NCBI GenBank assembly: GCA_027339205.1
Contig: DAHWOV010000015.1
Location: 1-29,926 of the forward strand
From: JAJYVT01 sp027339205
GTDB lineage: Bacteria > Actinomycetota > Acidimicrobiia > Acidimicrobiales > RAAP-2
Reading direction: 5' to 3'
Length of the DNA stretch: 29,926 nt
In this document: positions 14,574 to 23,258 of the stretch, one piece after another
Layout: each line of letters starts with the position of its first letter
Position numbering within the stretch: position 1 is the stretch's first letter
The notes under the pieces: generated by a model
What the model was told of the DNA's origin: nothing
What the model saw: the letters and a program-made list of their open reading frames with translations, nothing else
Database searches by the model: none
Made by a program: the position numbers and the translations under genes

Positions 14574-16735
14574 ACCGGCCTGTTTCGGCGCCGACCCAGT
14601 CGCCGCCCGAGCGCGGCGACTCCTACAAGTGGGTCGCCCTCTTCAACACGACCCTCGGCGTCCTGCTCGTCTCCATCAACGAGTCGATCCTGATCATCGC
14701 GCTCCCCGACATCTTCCGAGGCATCGCGCTGAACCCGTTGGTGCCCGGCAATTCCTTCTATCTCTTGTGGATCCTCCTCGGGTTCATGCTCGTCACCGCA
14801 GTGCTCGTGGTCACGCTGGGACGGATCGGCGACATCTACGGCAGGGTGCGCATGTACAACCTGGGCTTTGCCATCTTCACGCTGTTCTCTGTCCTCCTGT
14901 CGGTGAACTGGCTGCACGGCGACGCCGCAGGGGCGTTCATCGTCGGGATGCGCATCGGACAGGGAGTAGGGGGCGCGTTCCTCTTCGCGAACTCGCCGGC
15001 GATCCTGACCGACGCCTTTCCGAGCACTCAGCGCGGGATGGCGCTCGGCATCAACAACATCGTGGGTGTCGCGGGCATGTTCATCGGCCTTGTCGTCGGC
15101 GGGGTGCTCGCCCCAGTCGACTGGCGGCTCGTCTTCGTCGTGTCGGCCCCCTTCGGCGTCCTCGGCACCGCATGGGCGTACCTCAAGCTGAAGGACAACG
15201 GGGTTCGGTCGCCGGCACGAATCGACTGGTGGGGCAACGCTCTCTTCGCCGTCGGCCTCACCCTGGTGCTGGTCGGCATCACCTACGGCATCGAGCCCTA
15301 CGGCACCTCGGCGATGGGGTGGGGGAGTCCCCGGGTCCTCGCTGAGCTGGCAGGGGGCGTCACGCTTCTCGCCGGATTCGTGGTCGTCGAGCTGAAGGTC
15401 GCTCATCCGATGTTCCGACTGAGCCTCTTCAGGATCAGGGCGTTTCTGTTCGGAAACCTCGCGTCGCTCTTGGCGGGCATCGGACGAGGCGGGCTCATGT
15501 TCCTCTTCGTCCTCTGGCTCCAGGGAATCTGGCTGCCGTTGCACGGCTTCAGTTTCTCCGCCACGCCCCTGTGGGCGGGCATCTACATGCTCCCGATGAC
15601 CGGAGGCTTTCTCCTCGCCGGGCCGATCTCCGGCGTGTTGTCGGATCGCTACGGGGCTCGGCCCTTCGCGACGGCGGGGATGGCGATCGCCGCGCTCACG
15701 TTCATCGGCTTCGACTTCCTGCCGATCGACTTCTCGTACTGGCAGTTCGCGCTTTTGATGCTCGTGAACGGCTTGGCGATGGGGCTGTTCGCATCCCCGA
15801 ACCGCGCGGCCGTGATGAACAGCCTTCCTCCGGACCAGCGTGGCGCAGGTGCGGGCATGTCGGGTGTGTTCCAGAACGCCGCGATGGTCCTGTCGATGGG
15901 GATCTTCTTCACGCTCATGATCTCCGGCATCGCCTCGGACCTGCCCCGATCCCTCTATCGAGGGCTGGTCCGCCAACACGTGCCGGTCGCCACGGCCGCG
16001 GGCCTGTCCCACTTGCCGCCGATCACGAGCCTCTTCGCCTCGCTGCTTGGGTACAACCCGATCAAGCAGATCCTCGGTCCCGTGACGCTGTCGAAGCTTC
16101 CTGCACGCTCAGCTCACGTGCTCAGTGGCAGGGCCTTCTTCCCTGACTTGTTGTCGAGGCCTTTTGCCTCCGGCCTCACGATCGCGTTCACCTTCGGCGC
16201 CATCGCCTGCGCACTTGCGGCGATCTCGTCGCTGATGCGGGGAGCCAGGTACGTCCACGCCTCGCCTCCGGCCGACCGCCTCCTCCTCGGGGAGAGCGTC
16301 GAGGAGGTGTTCGCCAGGCCCGTTCGCGGCGCGAGCCCCGATGACCCCGATGACATGGTCCCAGTCGCGGGCGTCGCCAACGGCGCGGCCGGCAACAGCA
16401 ACGGTCACGGCGGCGGGGCCCGCCACGGTCACGACGCCGGGATCCGCCCCAAAGGAGGGCACCGGGAGCCAGCGGCACTGCGCGCTCAACTCGCCGGAGG
16501 AGGTGTGACTTCCCACACGGGCGGGATGTCCGGGGGCTCACGATCGGCGCCTGGCACGCCGGGGCCTATCGATGGTCCAGGCCCACTTGAAGGCGGAGCT
16601 TCGCTCGATGGCGGAGGCCCGCTCGATGATCCGGGTCTGCTCGATGATCCGGGTCTGATCGACGATCCGGGTGTGATCGATGATCCGGGTCTGATCGACG
16701 ATCCGGGCCTGATCGATGATCCGGGCCTGCCCTGA
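14570..16735 (+). CDS. MFS multidrug exporter (DHA2/EmrB-like)
   Basis: A 721-residue major facilitator transporter, probably 14 membrane segments, resembling the drug:H+ antiporter-2 family. Landmarks: the first helix WVALFNTTLGVLLVSINESILIIALPDI, the LGRIGDIYGRVRMYNLGF loop between TM2 and TM3 (motif A), the RIGQGVGGAFLFANSPAIL motif, and GINNIVGVAGMFIGLVVGG (motif C of antiporters). The transporter ends near residue 560 (CALAAISSLMRGARY); the remaining 160 residues form a cytosolic low-complexity tail rich in Gly/His, then Asp-Asp-Pro-Gly repeats from an 18-bp tandem array. GTG 14570 overlaps the marR stop. The last 250 bases overlap the convergent signal-peptidase-like gene. Substrate unknown. 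Confidence 0.92.
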   Translation: MNRPVSAPTQSPPERGDSYKWVALFNTTLGVLLVSINESILIIALPDIFRGIALNPLVPGNSFYLLWILLGFMLVTAVLVVTLGRIGDIYGRVRMYNLGFAIFTLFSVLLSVNWLHGDAAGAFIVGMRIGQGVGGAFLFANSPAILTDAFPSTQRGMALGINNIVGVAGMFIGLVVGGVLAPVDWRLVFVVSAPFGVLGTAWAYLKLKDNGVRSPARIDWWGNALFAVGLTLVLVGITYGIEPYGTSAMGWGSPRVLAELAGGVTLLAGFVVVELKVAHPMFRLSLFRIRAFLFGNLASLLAGIGRGGLMFLFVLWLQGIWLPLHGFSFSATPLWAGIYMLPMTGGFLLAGPISGVLSDRYGARPFATAGMAIAALTFIGFDFLPIDFSYWQFALLMLVNGLAMGLFASPNRAAVMNSLPPDQRGAGAGMSGVFQNAAMVLSMGIFFTLMISGIASDLPRSLYRGLVRQHVPVATAAGLSHLPPITSLFASLLGYNPIKQILGPVTLSKLPARSAHVLSGRAFFPDLLSRPFASGLTIAFTFGAIACALAAISSLMRGARYVHASPPADRLLLGESVEEVFARPVRGASPDDPDDMVPVAGVANGAAGNSNGHGGGARHGHDAGIRPKGGHREPAALRAQLAGGGVTSHTGGMSGGSRSAPGTPGPIDGPGPLEGGASLDGGGPLDDPGLLDDPGLIDDPGVIDDPGLIDDPGLIDDPGLP

Positions 16736-18300
16736 GCCAGTTGCTCAGCTTCGGGCGTGCTGCCTGTGGAACCACCGGATCCCAGCGGCCCCCCGACGAA
16801 CAAGTGCCCTCCTAGCTCTCTTGCGATGCCGAGCAGGCTCCTGCGCTCCTCATCGACGTCGCGAGCGATCTCAGTGGCACGGCGGGTGGCGTCCTGCAGA
16901 GCGATCAGCGCGTCGTGGCGGCTGCGTGCGGCTGCCCGATCGGCTTCCCGCTGCGCGACCCTCGCCTCGACGATGGTGTCCTGCTGCTCCGTGAGCATCG
17001 CAAGCCGCGTCTCCACCACGAGCAGGCGGTCGCGAAGGCTGTTGCGCTCCCGCTCCGCGAGCTCGAGGGCGTCAGCCGCGCGGTCCAGCAGCCGGTCGAC
17101 TTGCTGAGCCGGATAGGTGTCGGCGATCCGCTCCAAATTCGGCCATCGAAGCTCCGAACCGGTGAAGGGCTCGCGCCAGGCTTCCGCGTCGATCGCCGGC
17201 CGGGTCACGTCGTGGACGCCCACCTTGTGCCCAGCCCTTGGAGGAGCAGGTGCTGTGGCTTGCTCAGTGGTGTCGCGCGGTCGCTCTGTCTCCACCCGGC
17301 GCATGGACGCCGTGCTCGTCACCGCCCCAGTCAGGAGAGTCACCGCTTGGTGGAGCTGATCGGTGGTCGCGGCCAAGTTGCGCATGACGGCGGTGTGCGA
17401 GCGCAAGTGGGCGCCGTACTCGTTCACCGCGCCGATGAGCTCGCGCAGCACGGTCGCAGAGGCTCGGCTCTGGCCGCTCGTCGCGCGCATCTCCGCCAAG
17501 AGCTCTTCGAGCACCTCGGCCGTGTCGTGCTCGTCCTGTGGTGCGGTGCCGTGCTCGTCCTGTGGTGCGGTGCCGTCCTTCTGTGTCGCCGCTGGCGGAT
17601 CGGATGCGACCCCAGTCCCGTCGATTCCAGGCGGCGATCCCGCCAGCACGGTCAGCGCGGCACCGGCCCGTCCCACGGCTGCGCGCCGATCCGTGCTCGC
17701 CTCCAGACTGGGCAGGTGGGCTCGGCGCCGCACCGTCCATCGCCCGAGGACATAGCTAACGACTGCAAGCGCCCCGATCGCGAGGAATGCATCGCCAGGA
17801 ATGCTTCCGAGGAAGAGAAAGAGGTAGCCGAGAGATGGGATCGAACCGCTGACCTCTCCGAGGATCTCGGAGGGAGGCACCGAGAAGCGATCCGGTCTCG
17901 GGCTTGCGTCCGCCTGGGTCCTGAACCTGACGCCGTGGGGCGAGTGGAGGATGCCGACGATCCTGCGCTCGATGTCGGGTGGGAGATGTGTACGCTCCCG
18001 GACGGTCGCGGGCACCGCGATTGCGATCACGTCGCCCTTGCGCAGCGCCGCCGGCTGAACGCCCTGAAGCACGACCAGGTCGCCCTCGGTGAGCGCGGGG
18101 CGCATGGCGTTCCCTTGCACGGCCATGACGGGCGGGTTCGCGTTCTGGAGGCCGATCGCCAAGTAGAAGGCGACGGCACCAACGAGCACCACCGCAACGA
18201 CCGCGAGCCCGACCGCCTTCGCGGCGCGCCGAAGCGTCCGAAGCCACGGGCGCTCACTTCCGCTCACGCCTGTCGATCGCTGAGAGTTCGAGCGTCGCAT
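16486..18300 (-). CDS. Signal-peptidase-I-like pseudoenzyme with coiled-coil extension
   Basis: A 604-residue protein. Residues 30-52 form a membrane segment followed by an S26/SipW-like fold: QGNAMRPALTEGDLVVLQG matches the SGSMEPTLxxGD motif, KGDVIAIAVP follows, then ERRIVGI where the family has THRIVGI, then FRTQADASPRPDRFSV and the exit segment SIPSLGYLFLFLG. The nucleophile Ser position is Ala65 and the SipW-type His position is Arg112, so peptidase activity is unlikely. A second membrane segment is near residues 160-185. After it come about 400 residues: an HGTAPQDE repeat, long heptad-rich helices (about 255-320 and 400-500) and a PGSS-rich tail that overlaps the MFS gene antisense. 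ATG 18300 opens the frame. A scaffold or polar organiser role would be speculation. Confidence 0.75.
   Translation of the reverse strand: MRRSNSQRSTGVSGSERPWLRTLRRAAKAVGLAVVAVVLVGAVAFYLAIGLQNANPPVMAVQGNAMRPALTEGDLVVLQGVQPAALRKGDVIAIAVPATVRERTHLPPDIERRIVGILHSPHGVRFRTQADASPRPDRFSVPPSEILGEVSGSIPSLGYLFLFLGSIPGDAFLAIGALAVVSYVLGRWTVRRRAHLPSLEASTDRRAAVGRAGAALTVLAGSPPGIDGTGVASDPPAATQKDGTAPQDEHGTAPQDEHDTAEVLEELLAEMRATSGQSRASATVLRELIGAVNEYGAHLRSHTAVMRNLAATTDQLHQAVTLLTGAVTSTASMRRVETERPRDTTEQATAPAPPRAGHKVGVHDVTRPAIDAEAWREPFTGSELRWPNLERIADTYPAQQVDRLLDRAADALELAERERNSLRDRLLVVETRLAMLTEQQDTIVEARVAQREADRAAARSRHDALIALQDATRRATEIARDVDEERRSLLGIARELGGHLFVGGPLGSGGSTGSTPEAEQLAQGRPGSSIRPGSSIRPGSSITPGSSIRPGSSSRPGSSSGPPPSSEAPPSSGPGPSIGPGVPGADREPPDIPPVWEVTPPPAS
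16622..16729 (+). repeat. Six-copy 18-bp tandem array shared by two convergent genes
   Basis: Six 18-base units (16622-16639, 16640-16657, 16658-16675, 16676-16693, 16694-16711, 16712-16729) of the type ATCGATGATCCGGGTCTG. On the plus strand they encode DDPGLI repeats at the end of the MFS protein; on the minus strand they encode PGSSIR repeats near the end of the signal-peptidase-like protein. Both frames are open throughout. Confidence 0.95.
17527..17574 (-). repeat. Perfect 24-bp tandem duplication in the signal-peptidase-like gene
   Basis: Bases 17527-17550 and 17551-17574 are identical. They encode two HGTAPQDE-type units in the linker between the second membrane segment and the coiled-coil part. 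Confidence 0.95.
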
Positions 18301-18490
18301 GGTCCGCCAGGTTTGGGTCTCAGGCGAAAGCTATCGCCGCTCTTGACAGAGCAGGTGGCTTTGCACGACGGTCTCGGTGCGGGCGCCCAGTGAGATCTCC
18401 CACGGAGGGCAGCGCTGTGAGCTCGCCGGCCGGTGCGGCGCCGTTCGCGCCCGCCGTGGTCGCGCGCGAGGAGCCGTCGGCCGCTCTTGC

Positions 18491-19348
18491 TCAGACGGCC
18501 AGACTGAAGTAGTCCTCGGTGGTGCGCGCCCGAAACCCGGCGGACGTGTAGAGACCGAGTGCTCGGTCGTTGCCGACCTCGACCTCGAGCGTCACCGTGG
18601 TCGCACCCCGACGACGCGCCTCGAGGCAGACTTGATAGAGCACCGCGCGCCCGATGCCCTGGCCGCGGAGCCCCGCACGGACGGCGAGCCCGTACACGCC
18701 TGCCACATGTCCTTCCCAGCTGAGGCGGAGCGTGCCGACGACGGCCGAGTTTCGCTCGACCACCAGCGCGAGATCGTTGGGCTCGGTTCCCGCGAATGAT
18801 GCTGCGCCGTTGCCGAAGGCGTCCTCCAGGATCGAGACGACCGCTGCCCGGTCGGCGTCGACGGCCGGGCGGACCACGAGGTCATCAGTCGAGGGTCGGG
18901 GCGCAGGTGGTCCCGTCGGCGGGCCGTCCAGCTCCATGTGATGCTCTGCATGGTCGAACGTCGCGCCCCTTGCCTGCGCGAAGCGGCGCCCCGAATCGGT
19001 CGCGCGAGGCGTGACGAGGAGGACGCTCGGATGGCCGCGCCGTGCGACGAGTCGAAGCGAGCGATCGAGCAGGGCAGACCCGACACCCCGGCGCCGGTAC
19101 GCAGGATCCACGACGATGGAGAGCTCCGGCTCTTTCCCGAACGCGTAGATCCCGCAGAAACCGGCGAGCGTGCCGCCGTCCCACGTGAGCAGATCGTTCG
19201 CTTCGTCCGCTGGCCGTTGGCGAAGCACGCCCCACTCGAGTTTCAGGCGGCCGCCGTCGTGCGCGAGGACCCGACGCTCCAGGTCGGCGAGGGCGTCGAG
19301 CTGCTCGGGGGTGAGGCCGCACGCTTCTTGGATGCTGGGGAAAGCCAC
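18491..19348 (-). CDS. Tandem-GNAT N-acetyltransferase
   Basis: A 285-residue protein made of two GNAT domains, as in mycothiol synthase MshD and related acyltransferases. The first half has VDPAYRRRGVGSALLDRSL (about residue 80), a clear acetyl-CoA loop; the second has LAVRAGLRGQGIGRAVLYQ (about 225) followed by VTLEVEVGNDRALGLYTSAGFR, the usual beta5-alpha4 signature. Both halves therefore look able to bind acetyl-CoA, whereas in MshD only the C-terminal domain is catalytic. The GTG start at 19348 has no ribosome site but has TACCAT (minus strand, 19360-19355) six bases upstream, so the message is likely leaderless. It diverges from the formate dehydrogenase operon. Mycothiol synthesis is possible in an actinobacterium, but the acceptor is not evident. 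Confidence 0.88.
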   Translation of the reverse strand: MAFPSIQEACGLTPEQLDALADLERRVLAHDGGRLKLEWGVLRQRPADEANDLLTWDGGTLAGFCGIYAFGKEPELSIVVDPAYRRRGVGSALLDRSLRLVARRGHPSVLLVTPRATDSGRRFAQARGATFDHAEHHMELDGPPTGPPAPRPSTDDLVVRPAVDADRAAVVSILEDAFGNGAASFAGTEPNDLALVVERNSAVVGTLRLSWEGHVAGVYGLAVRAGLRGQGIGRAVLYQVCLEARRRGATTVTLEVEVGNDRALGLYTSAGFRARTTEDYFSLAV

Positions 19349-19354
19349 CGGGGG

Positions 19355-19360
19355 ATGGTA
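19355..19360 (-). promoter_or_regulatory. Candidate -10 of a leaderless GNAT transcript
   Basis: On the minus strand TACCAT ends six bases before the GTG start of the acetyltransferase gene. No Shine-Dalgarno site is visible between them. Confidence 0.35.
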
Positions 19361-19431
19361 GTGCGGTAAGGTCCGAAGTGGTTCCAGCTCGGTGCCCGTT
19401 CACGGCACGACCGAGAGAGGAGGTCATGGGA

Positions 19432-21363
19432 ATGGCTCGCCACTACGACCGTCTCACGCAACCGCTCGTCCGAGAGGGTGGTTCGCTCCGGGCCGCCAGC
19501 TGGGACGAGGCCCTCGACCGGGCCGCGGCTGGCTTCGAACCCCACCGCGGGCCGGCCTTCGGCATGTTCAGCTGCTCGAAGTCGTCCAACGAGGTGAACT
19601 TCCTCGCCCAGAAGTTCACCCGCGCGGTGATGGCGTCGAACAACATCGACTCCTGCAACCGCACCTGACACGCACCGAGCGTCGCCGGTCTGGCGGCAGT
19701 CTTCGGTGCCGGGGGCGGCACCAGCTCCTATCGGGAGGTCGAGGAGACCGACCTCGTCGTGCTGTGGGGCTCGAACGCCCGTGAGGCCCACCCCATCTTC
19801 TTCCACCACCTGCTGAGGGGGTTGCGCCGGGGGGCCAGGATGTACGCCGTCGACCCGCGCCGGTCGACGTCTGCCCAGTGGGCCGACGTGTGGCTCGGTA
19901 TCGACGTCGGCTCCGACATCGCGCTCGCCAACGCGGTCGGGCGCGAGATCATCCGCTCTGGGCTGGTCAACACCGAGTTCGTGCGCCGGGCGACCACCGG
20001 CTTCGAGGAGTACGCCGCCTCGGTGGAACCGTTCACCTTGGCTGAGGGCGAGCGGCTGACCAAGGTGCCCGCCGACGTCATTGCCGGTCTGGCCCACGAC
20101 TACGCACGGGCGGGCCGGGCCCAGCTCTGCTGGACGCTCGGGATCACCGAGCACCACACCGCCACCGACAACGTCCTGGCGCTGTGCAACCTCGCCCTCC
20201 TCACGGGTCACGTCGGTCGCTTCGGTTCGGGGCTGGTGCCGCTGCGCGGCCAGAACAACGTGCAGGGTGGCGGGGACATGGGGGCGCTCCCCAACAAGTT
20301 CCCCGGCTTTCAGGACGTGGAGGACGACACGATCCGCGCCCGCTTCGACGCCGCCTGGGGTGTCAGCGTGCCGCATCAACGCGGCTGGCACCTCGCCCAG
20401 ATGTTCGACGCGATGGAGAAGGGCGACCTGCGCGCCCTCTACGTCCTCGGGGAGAACCCCGCCCAGTCCGAGGCGGACACCCACCGGGCCGTCCGACTGC
20501 TCGAAGGGCTCGAGCACCTGGTTGTCCAGGATATCTTCCTCACCAAGACCGCGCAGCTGGCCGACGTGGTGCTGCCGGCGGCCGTGACTGCCTTCGAGTC
20601 CGAGGGCACCGTCACCTCGAGCGAGCGGCGGGTCCAGCGGCTGCACCCGGCGTTGCGGCCGCCCGAGGGCGCGCGCGACGATCTCGAGATCCTGAGCGAG
20701 CTCGCCCGCCGGCTCGGCCGCGACTGGGGGCACCCGAGTGCCGAGGAAGTGTGGGACGAGTGCCGCAGCCTCTCCCCGATGCACGCCGGGATGCGCTACG
20801 ACCGCCTGGAGGCGCTCGGCGGCATCCAGTGGCCGTGTCCGTCCGAGGACCATCCCGGCACCCCGTTCCTCCACGCCCGGCTGTGGGAGGAGGACCCCGA
20901 GAGACGAGGGCGGCCGGCGCCGTTCAACCCTGTCGCGTTCGAGCCTCCGCTCGACGAGCTGACCGAGGAGTACCCGGTCCGGCTCACCACCGGGCGCAGG
21001 CTCGACTCCTTCAACACCGGGGTCCAGACCGGCGCATACGCGTCGCCGCTGCGCCGGCCCGAGACCCTCGACCTGTCCCCTGAGGACATGGCGAGCCTCG
21101 GGGTCGCCGAGGGCGAGCTGGTCCAGGTGAGCTCGCGCCGAGGAGCGATCTCCGTGCCGGTCCACGCCGACAGGACGCTCCGGCCCGGGCTGGCGTTCAT
21201 GACCCTGCACTTCCCCGACCAGGCCGACACCAACGTGCTCACCCTCGACACGTGGGATCCCAAGTCCGGGACGGCCGAGTTCAAGGCGACGGCGGTACGC
21301 GTCGACCGGCTGCCCGAGGCGGCACGGAGCGTCCTGACGACCGAGACGGCATCGGTGGGCTGA
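19432..21363 (+). CDS. fdhF: Selenocysteine-containing formate dehydrogenase catalytic subunit, lacking its N-terminal [4Fe-4S] domain
   Basis: A 643-residue molybdenum/tungsten bis-MGD formate dehydrogenase subunit that oxidises formate to CO2 (or reduces CO2). The TGA at 19666-19668 (residue 79) lies in NNIDSCNRT-U-HAPSVAGL, exactly where E. coli FdhF has Sec140-His141, and the frame continues unbroken to 21363. The match runs on through RGQNNVQGGGDMGALPNKFPG, GENPAQSE, VVQDIFLTKTAQLADVVLP and the C-terminal dinucleotide-binding domain (TDEYPVRLTTGRRL to the end). It starts at YDRLTQPLVREGG, so the roughly 60-residue N-terminal cluster domain of the family is missing; that domain is encoded at the end of the third gene. 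ATG 19432 has AGGAGG eight bases upstream; ATG 19426 is too close. Its stop overlaps the next ATG. Automatic callers will split or truncate it at the UGA. Confidence 0.93.
19672..19709 (+). promoter_or_regulatory. Bacterial SECIS element for UGA-selenocysteine decoding
   Basis: Directly after the UGA (19666-19668) the RNA can fold into a long hairpin. The lower stem GCACCGA (19672-19678) pairs perfectly with TCGGTGC (19703-19709). The upper stem GTCGCC (19681-19686) pairs with GGCGGC (19692-19697), one pair being G-U. The apical loop is GGTCT (19687-19691). The E. coli fdhF SECIS also has an AGGUCU apical region recognised by SelB, at about the same distance from the UGA. This is direct support for selenocysteine insertion rather than termination. 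Confidence 0.88.
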
Positions 21364-23258
21364 TGGATCTCCGCACGACTGACGCACCGCCCAGCGCCGA
21401 GGAGCGTCTGGCCCTCGACGCCGTCCTCGGCCCCCCCGAGTCGGGTTGGTTCGGGGGAGAGCGCACCCCGCTCGACGGGCACGTGGCCTTCGGCGGCATG
21501 TCCCGAGCGCGGAGCCTGCGCCACCTGCTCCTGCCGGCCCTGCACGCGATCCAGGAACGGGTGGGCTGGATCAGCCTTCCCGCCCTCGGTTATCTGTGCC
21601 AGCGCCTGGACCTGCCCCCGGCGGAGGCGTACGGGGTGGCGAGTGCCTACGCGCTGTTCACCTTCGAGCCGGGGGCGCAGCTCGTGGTCCACGTCTGCGA
21701 CGACGTCGCCTGCCGTGCGGCGCGCGGCGGCGATCCCACCGGCGAGCTGGCCGCTCGCCACGGGGCTCCGGGGTCGGGCACGACGGTGACCTGGCAGCCG
21801 AGCCCCTGCCTCGGTCACTGCGAGCACGGCTCCGCCGCCCTGGTCCAGAAGGCCGGGGAAGGCGGCGGCCGGGCCTCGCTGGCCCCCTTCGCCGCCGGTG
21901 ACATGGACCGGCTCGTGGCCCTTGGCCCGGACCTCGACCTGGGCGACCTGCCGGTCCCCCTCGCGCTCGTGCCCCAGATCGGCGCGGAGGGCTCGGACCT
22001 GCGGCTGCTGCGTCGCGTCGGGCGCGTCGACCCGGCGTCCCTCGACGCCTACCGGGCGGCGGGCGGCTATGAGGCCCTCCGGCAGGCGCTCAGGCTGGGA
22101 CCGGCCGGCGTGATCGCCGAACTCGAGGCCTCCAAGCTTCTCGGGCGCGGCGGCGCGGCCTTCCCGACCGGTGCCAAGTGGGAGGCGGTCGCCCGAAATC
22201 CGGTCCGCCCGCACTACTTCGTGGCCAATGCCGACGAGTCCGAGCCCGGCACCTTCAAGGACAGGGTGCTGCTCGACCACGACCCCTATGCCCTCGTCGA
22301 GGCGCTCACGATCGCCGGGCTCACCACCGGCGCGGAGAAAGGGTTCGTGTACCTGCGAGGGGAGTACCCGACCGCCGCCGCCCGCCTGGAGCACGCCGCT
22401 GCGCAAGCGCGGGCCCGCGGCCTGCTCGGCGACGACGTGATGGGGTCTGGCTTGTGCTTCGACCTCGAGGTCCGTCGCGGTGCCGGTGCCTACATCGCCG
22501 GTGAGGAGACGGCGCTCTTCAACTCCATCGAAGGTCGGCGGCCCGAGCCCCGCAACAAGCCGCCGTACCCGGTCGACCGCGGGGTGTTCGACAAGCCCAC
22601 CGGGATCAACAACGTGGAGACGCTGCTCTCGGTGCTCGAGGTCCTCTCGAGCGGCGCCGCCGCCTACACCGAGCTGGGGACGGCGGGCTCCACCGGCACG
22701 CGGCTGTTCTGCCTGTCGGGTCGGGTGGCACGCCCCGGGCTCTACGAGGTGCCGATGGGCACCACGCTGGGCGCGCTGCTCGATCTCGCCGGCGGCGTCG
22801 CCGAAGGACGCCCGTTGCGAGCGGTGCTCCTCGGCGGAGCGGCCGGCACCTTCGTCGGGCCCGACGACCTCGCCCTTCCGCTCTCCTTCGAGGGCGCCCG
22901 GGAGGCCGGAGCCACTCTCGGGTCGGGGGTGGTGATGGTCATCGACGACACGGTGGATGTCGGTGCGATCCTCGCCCGCGTGGCCCGGTTCTTCCGGGAC
23001 GAGTCCTGCGGGCAGTGCGTGCCGTGCCGGGTCGGCACCCAGCGCCAGGAAGAGGTGGTCGGCCGCCTCGCCGCCGGCCGACCCCTCGGCTCGCTCGAGG
23101 CCGAGCTGGCGCTCCTCGCCGACCTCGACGCCGTGATGCGGGATGCCTCGATCTGCGGCCTCGGGCAGACGGCGAGCAGCCTGGTCTCCTCCGCCGTGCG
23201 GCGGGGCCTGCTCGGAATCGGCGACCGCACGGAACGGGACGGGAGGCGGGGCGGATGA
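21363..23258 (+). CDS. Fused NuoE-NuoF diaphorase subunit of NAD-linked formate dehydrogenase
   Basis: A 631-residue flavoprotein that should pass electrons between the formate dehydrogenase clusters and NAD(H). Residues about 40-165 are a NuoE-like thioredoxin-fold [2Fe-2S] domain, with ligands in CDDVAC and CLGHC. From about 215 it is NuoF-like: GRGGAAFPTGAKW (residue 261 onwards) and NADESEPGTFKDR bind FMN and NADH, YIAGEETALFNSIEG is present, an SLBB domain follows (GRVARPGLYEVPMGTTLGALL), and the N3-type [4Fe-4S] ligands are Cys549, Cys552, Cys555 (SCGQCVPC) and Cys598. All catalytic motifs are intact. NuoE and NuoF are separate in complex I and in most FdsABG-type enzymes. Start and stop overlap both neighbours, so the three subunits are translationally coupled. 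Confidence 0.93.
   Translation: MDLRTTDAPPSAEERLALDAVLGPPESGWFGGERTPLDGHVAFGGMSRARSLRHLLLPALHAIQERVGWISLPALGYLCQRLDLPPAEAYGVASAYALFTFEPGAQLVVHVCDDVACRAARGGDPTGELAARHGAPGSGTTVTWQPSPCLGHCEHGSAALVQKAGEGGGRASLAPFAAGDMDRLVALGPDLDLGDLPVPLALVPQIGAEGSDLRLLRRVGRVDPASLDAYRAAGGYEALRQALRLGPAGVIAELEASKLLGRGGAAFPTGAKWEAVARNPVRPHYFVANADESEPGTFKDRVLLDHDPYALVEALTIAGLTTGAEKGFVYLRGEYPTAAARLEHAAAQARARGLLGDDVMGSGLCFDLEVRRGAGAYIAGEETALFNSIEGRRPEPRNKPPYPVDRGVFDKPTGINNVETLLSVLEVLSSGAAAYTELGTAGSTGTRLFCLSGRVARPGLYEVPMGTTLGALLDLAGGVAEGRPLRAVLLGGAAGTFVGPDDLALPLSFEGAREAGATLGSGVVMVIDDTVDVGAILARVARFFRDESCGQCVPCRVGTQRQEEVVGRLAAGRPLGSLEAELALLADLDAVMRDASICGLGQTASSLVSSAVRRGLLGIGDRTERDGRRGG

Noticed and set aside
12374..16012. 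Minus-strand open frames of 500-670 codons across the kinase, marR and MFS genes
   Set aside because: Same reason: mirror frames opposite genes with intact catalytic or membrane motifs.
17833..17860. A tRNA-like T-arm (GGTTCGATCCC on the minus strand)
   Set aside because: No acceptor stem, D-arm or anticodon arm can be built around it, and it lies inside the conserved EVSGSIPSLGY segment of the signal-peptidase-like gene.
19666..19668. Reading the TGA as a nonsense mutation or the end of a short gene
   Set aside because: Its position at the FdhF selenocysteine site, the uninterrupted downstream homology and the SECIS hairpin make recoding far more likely.
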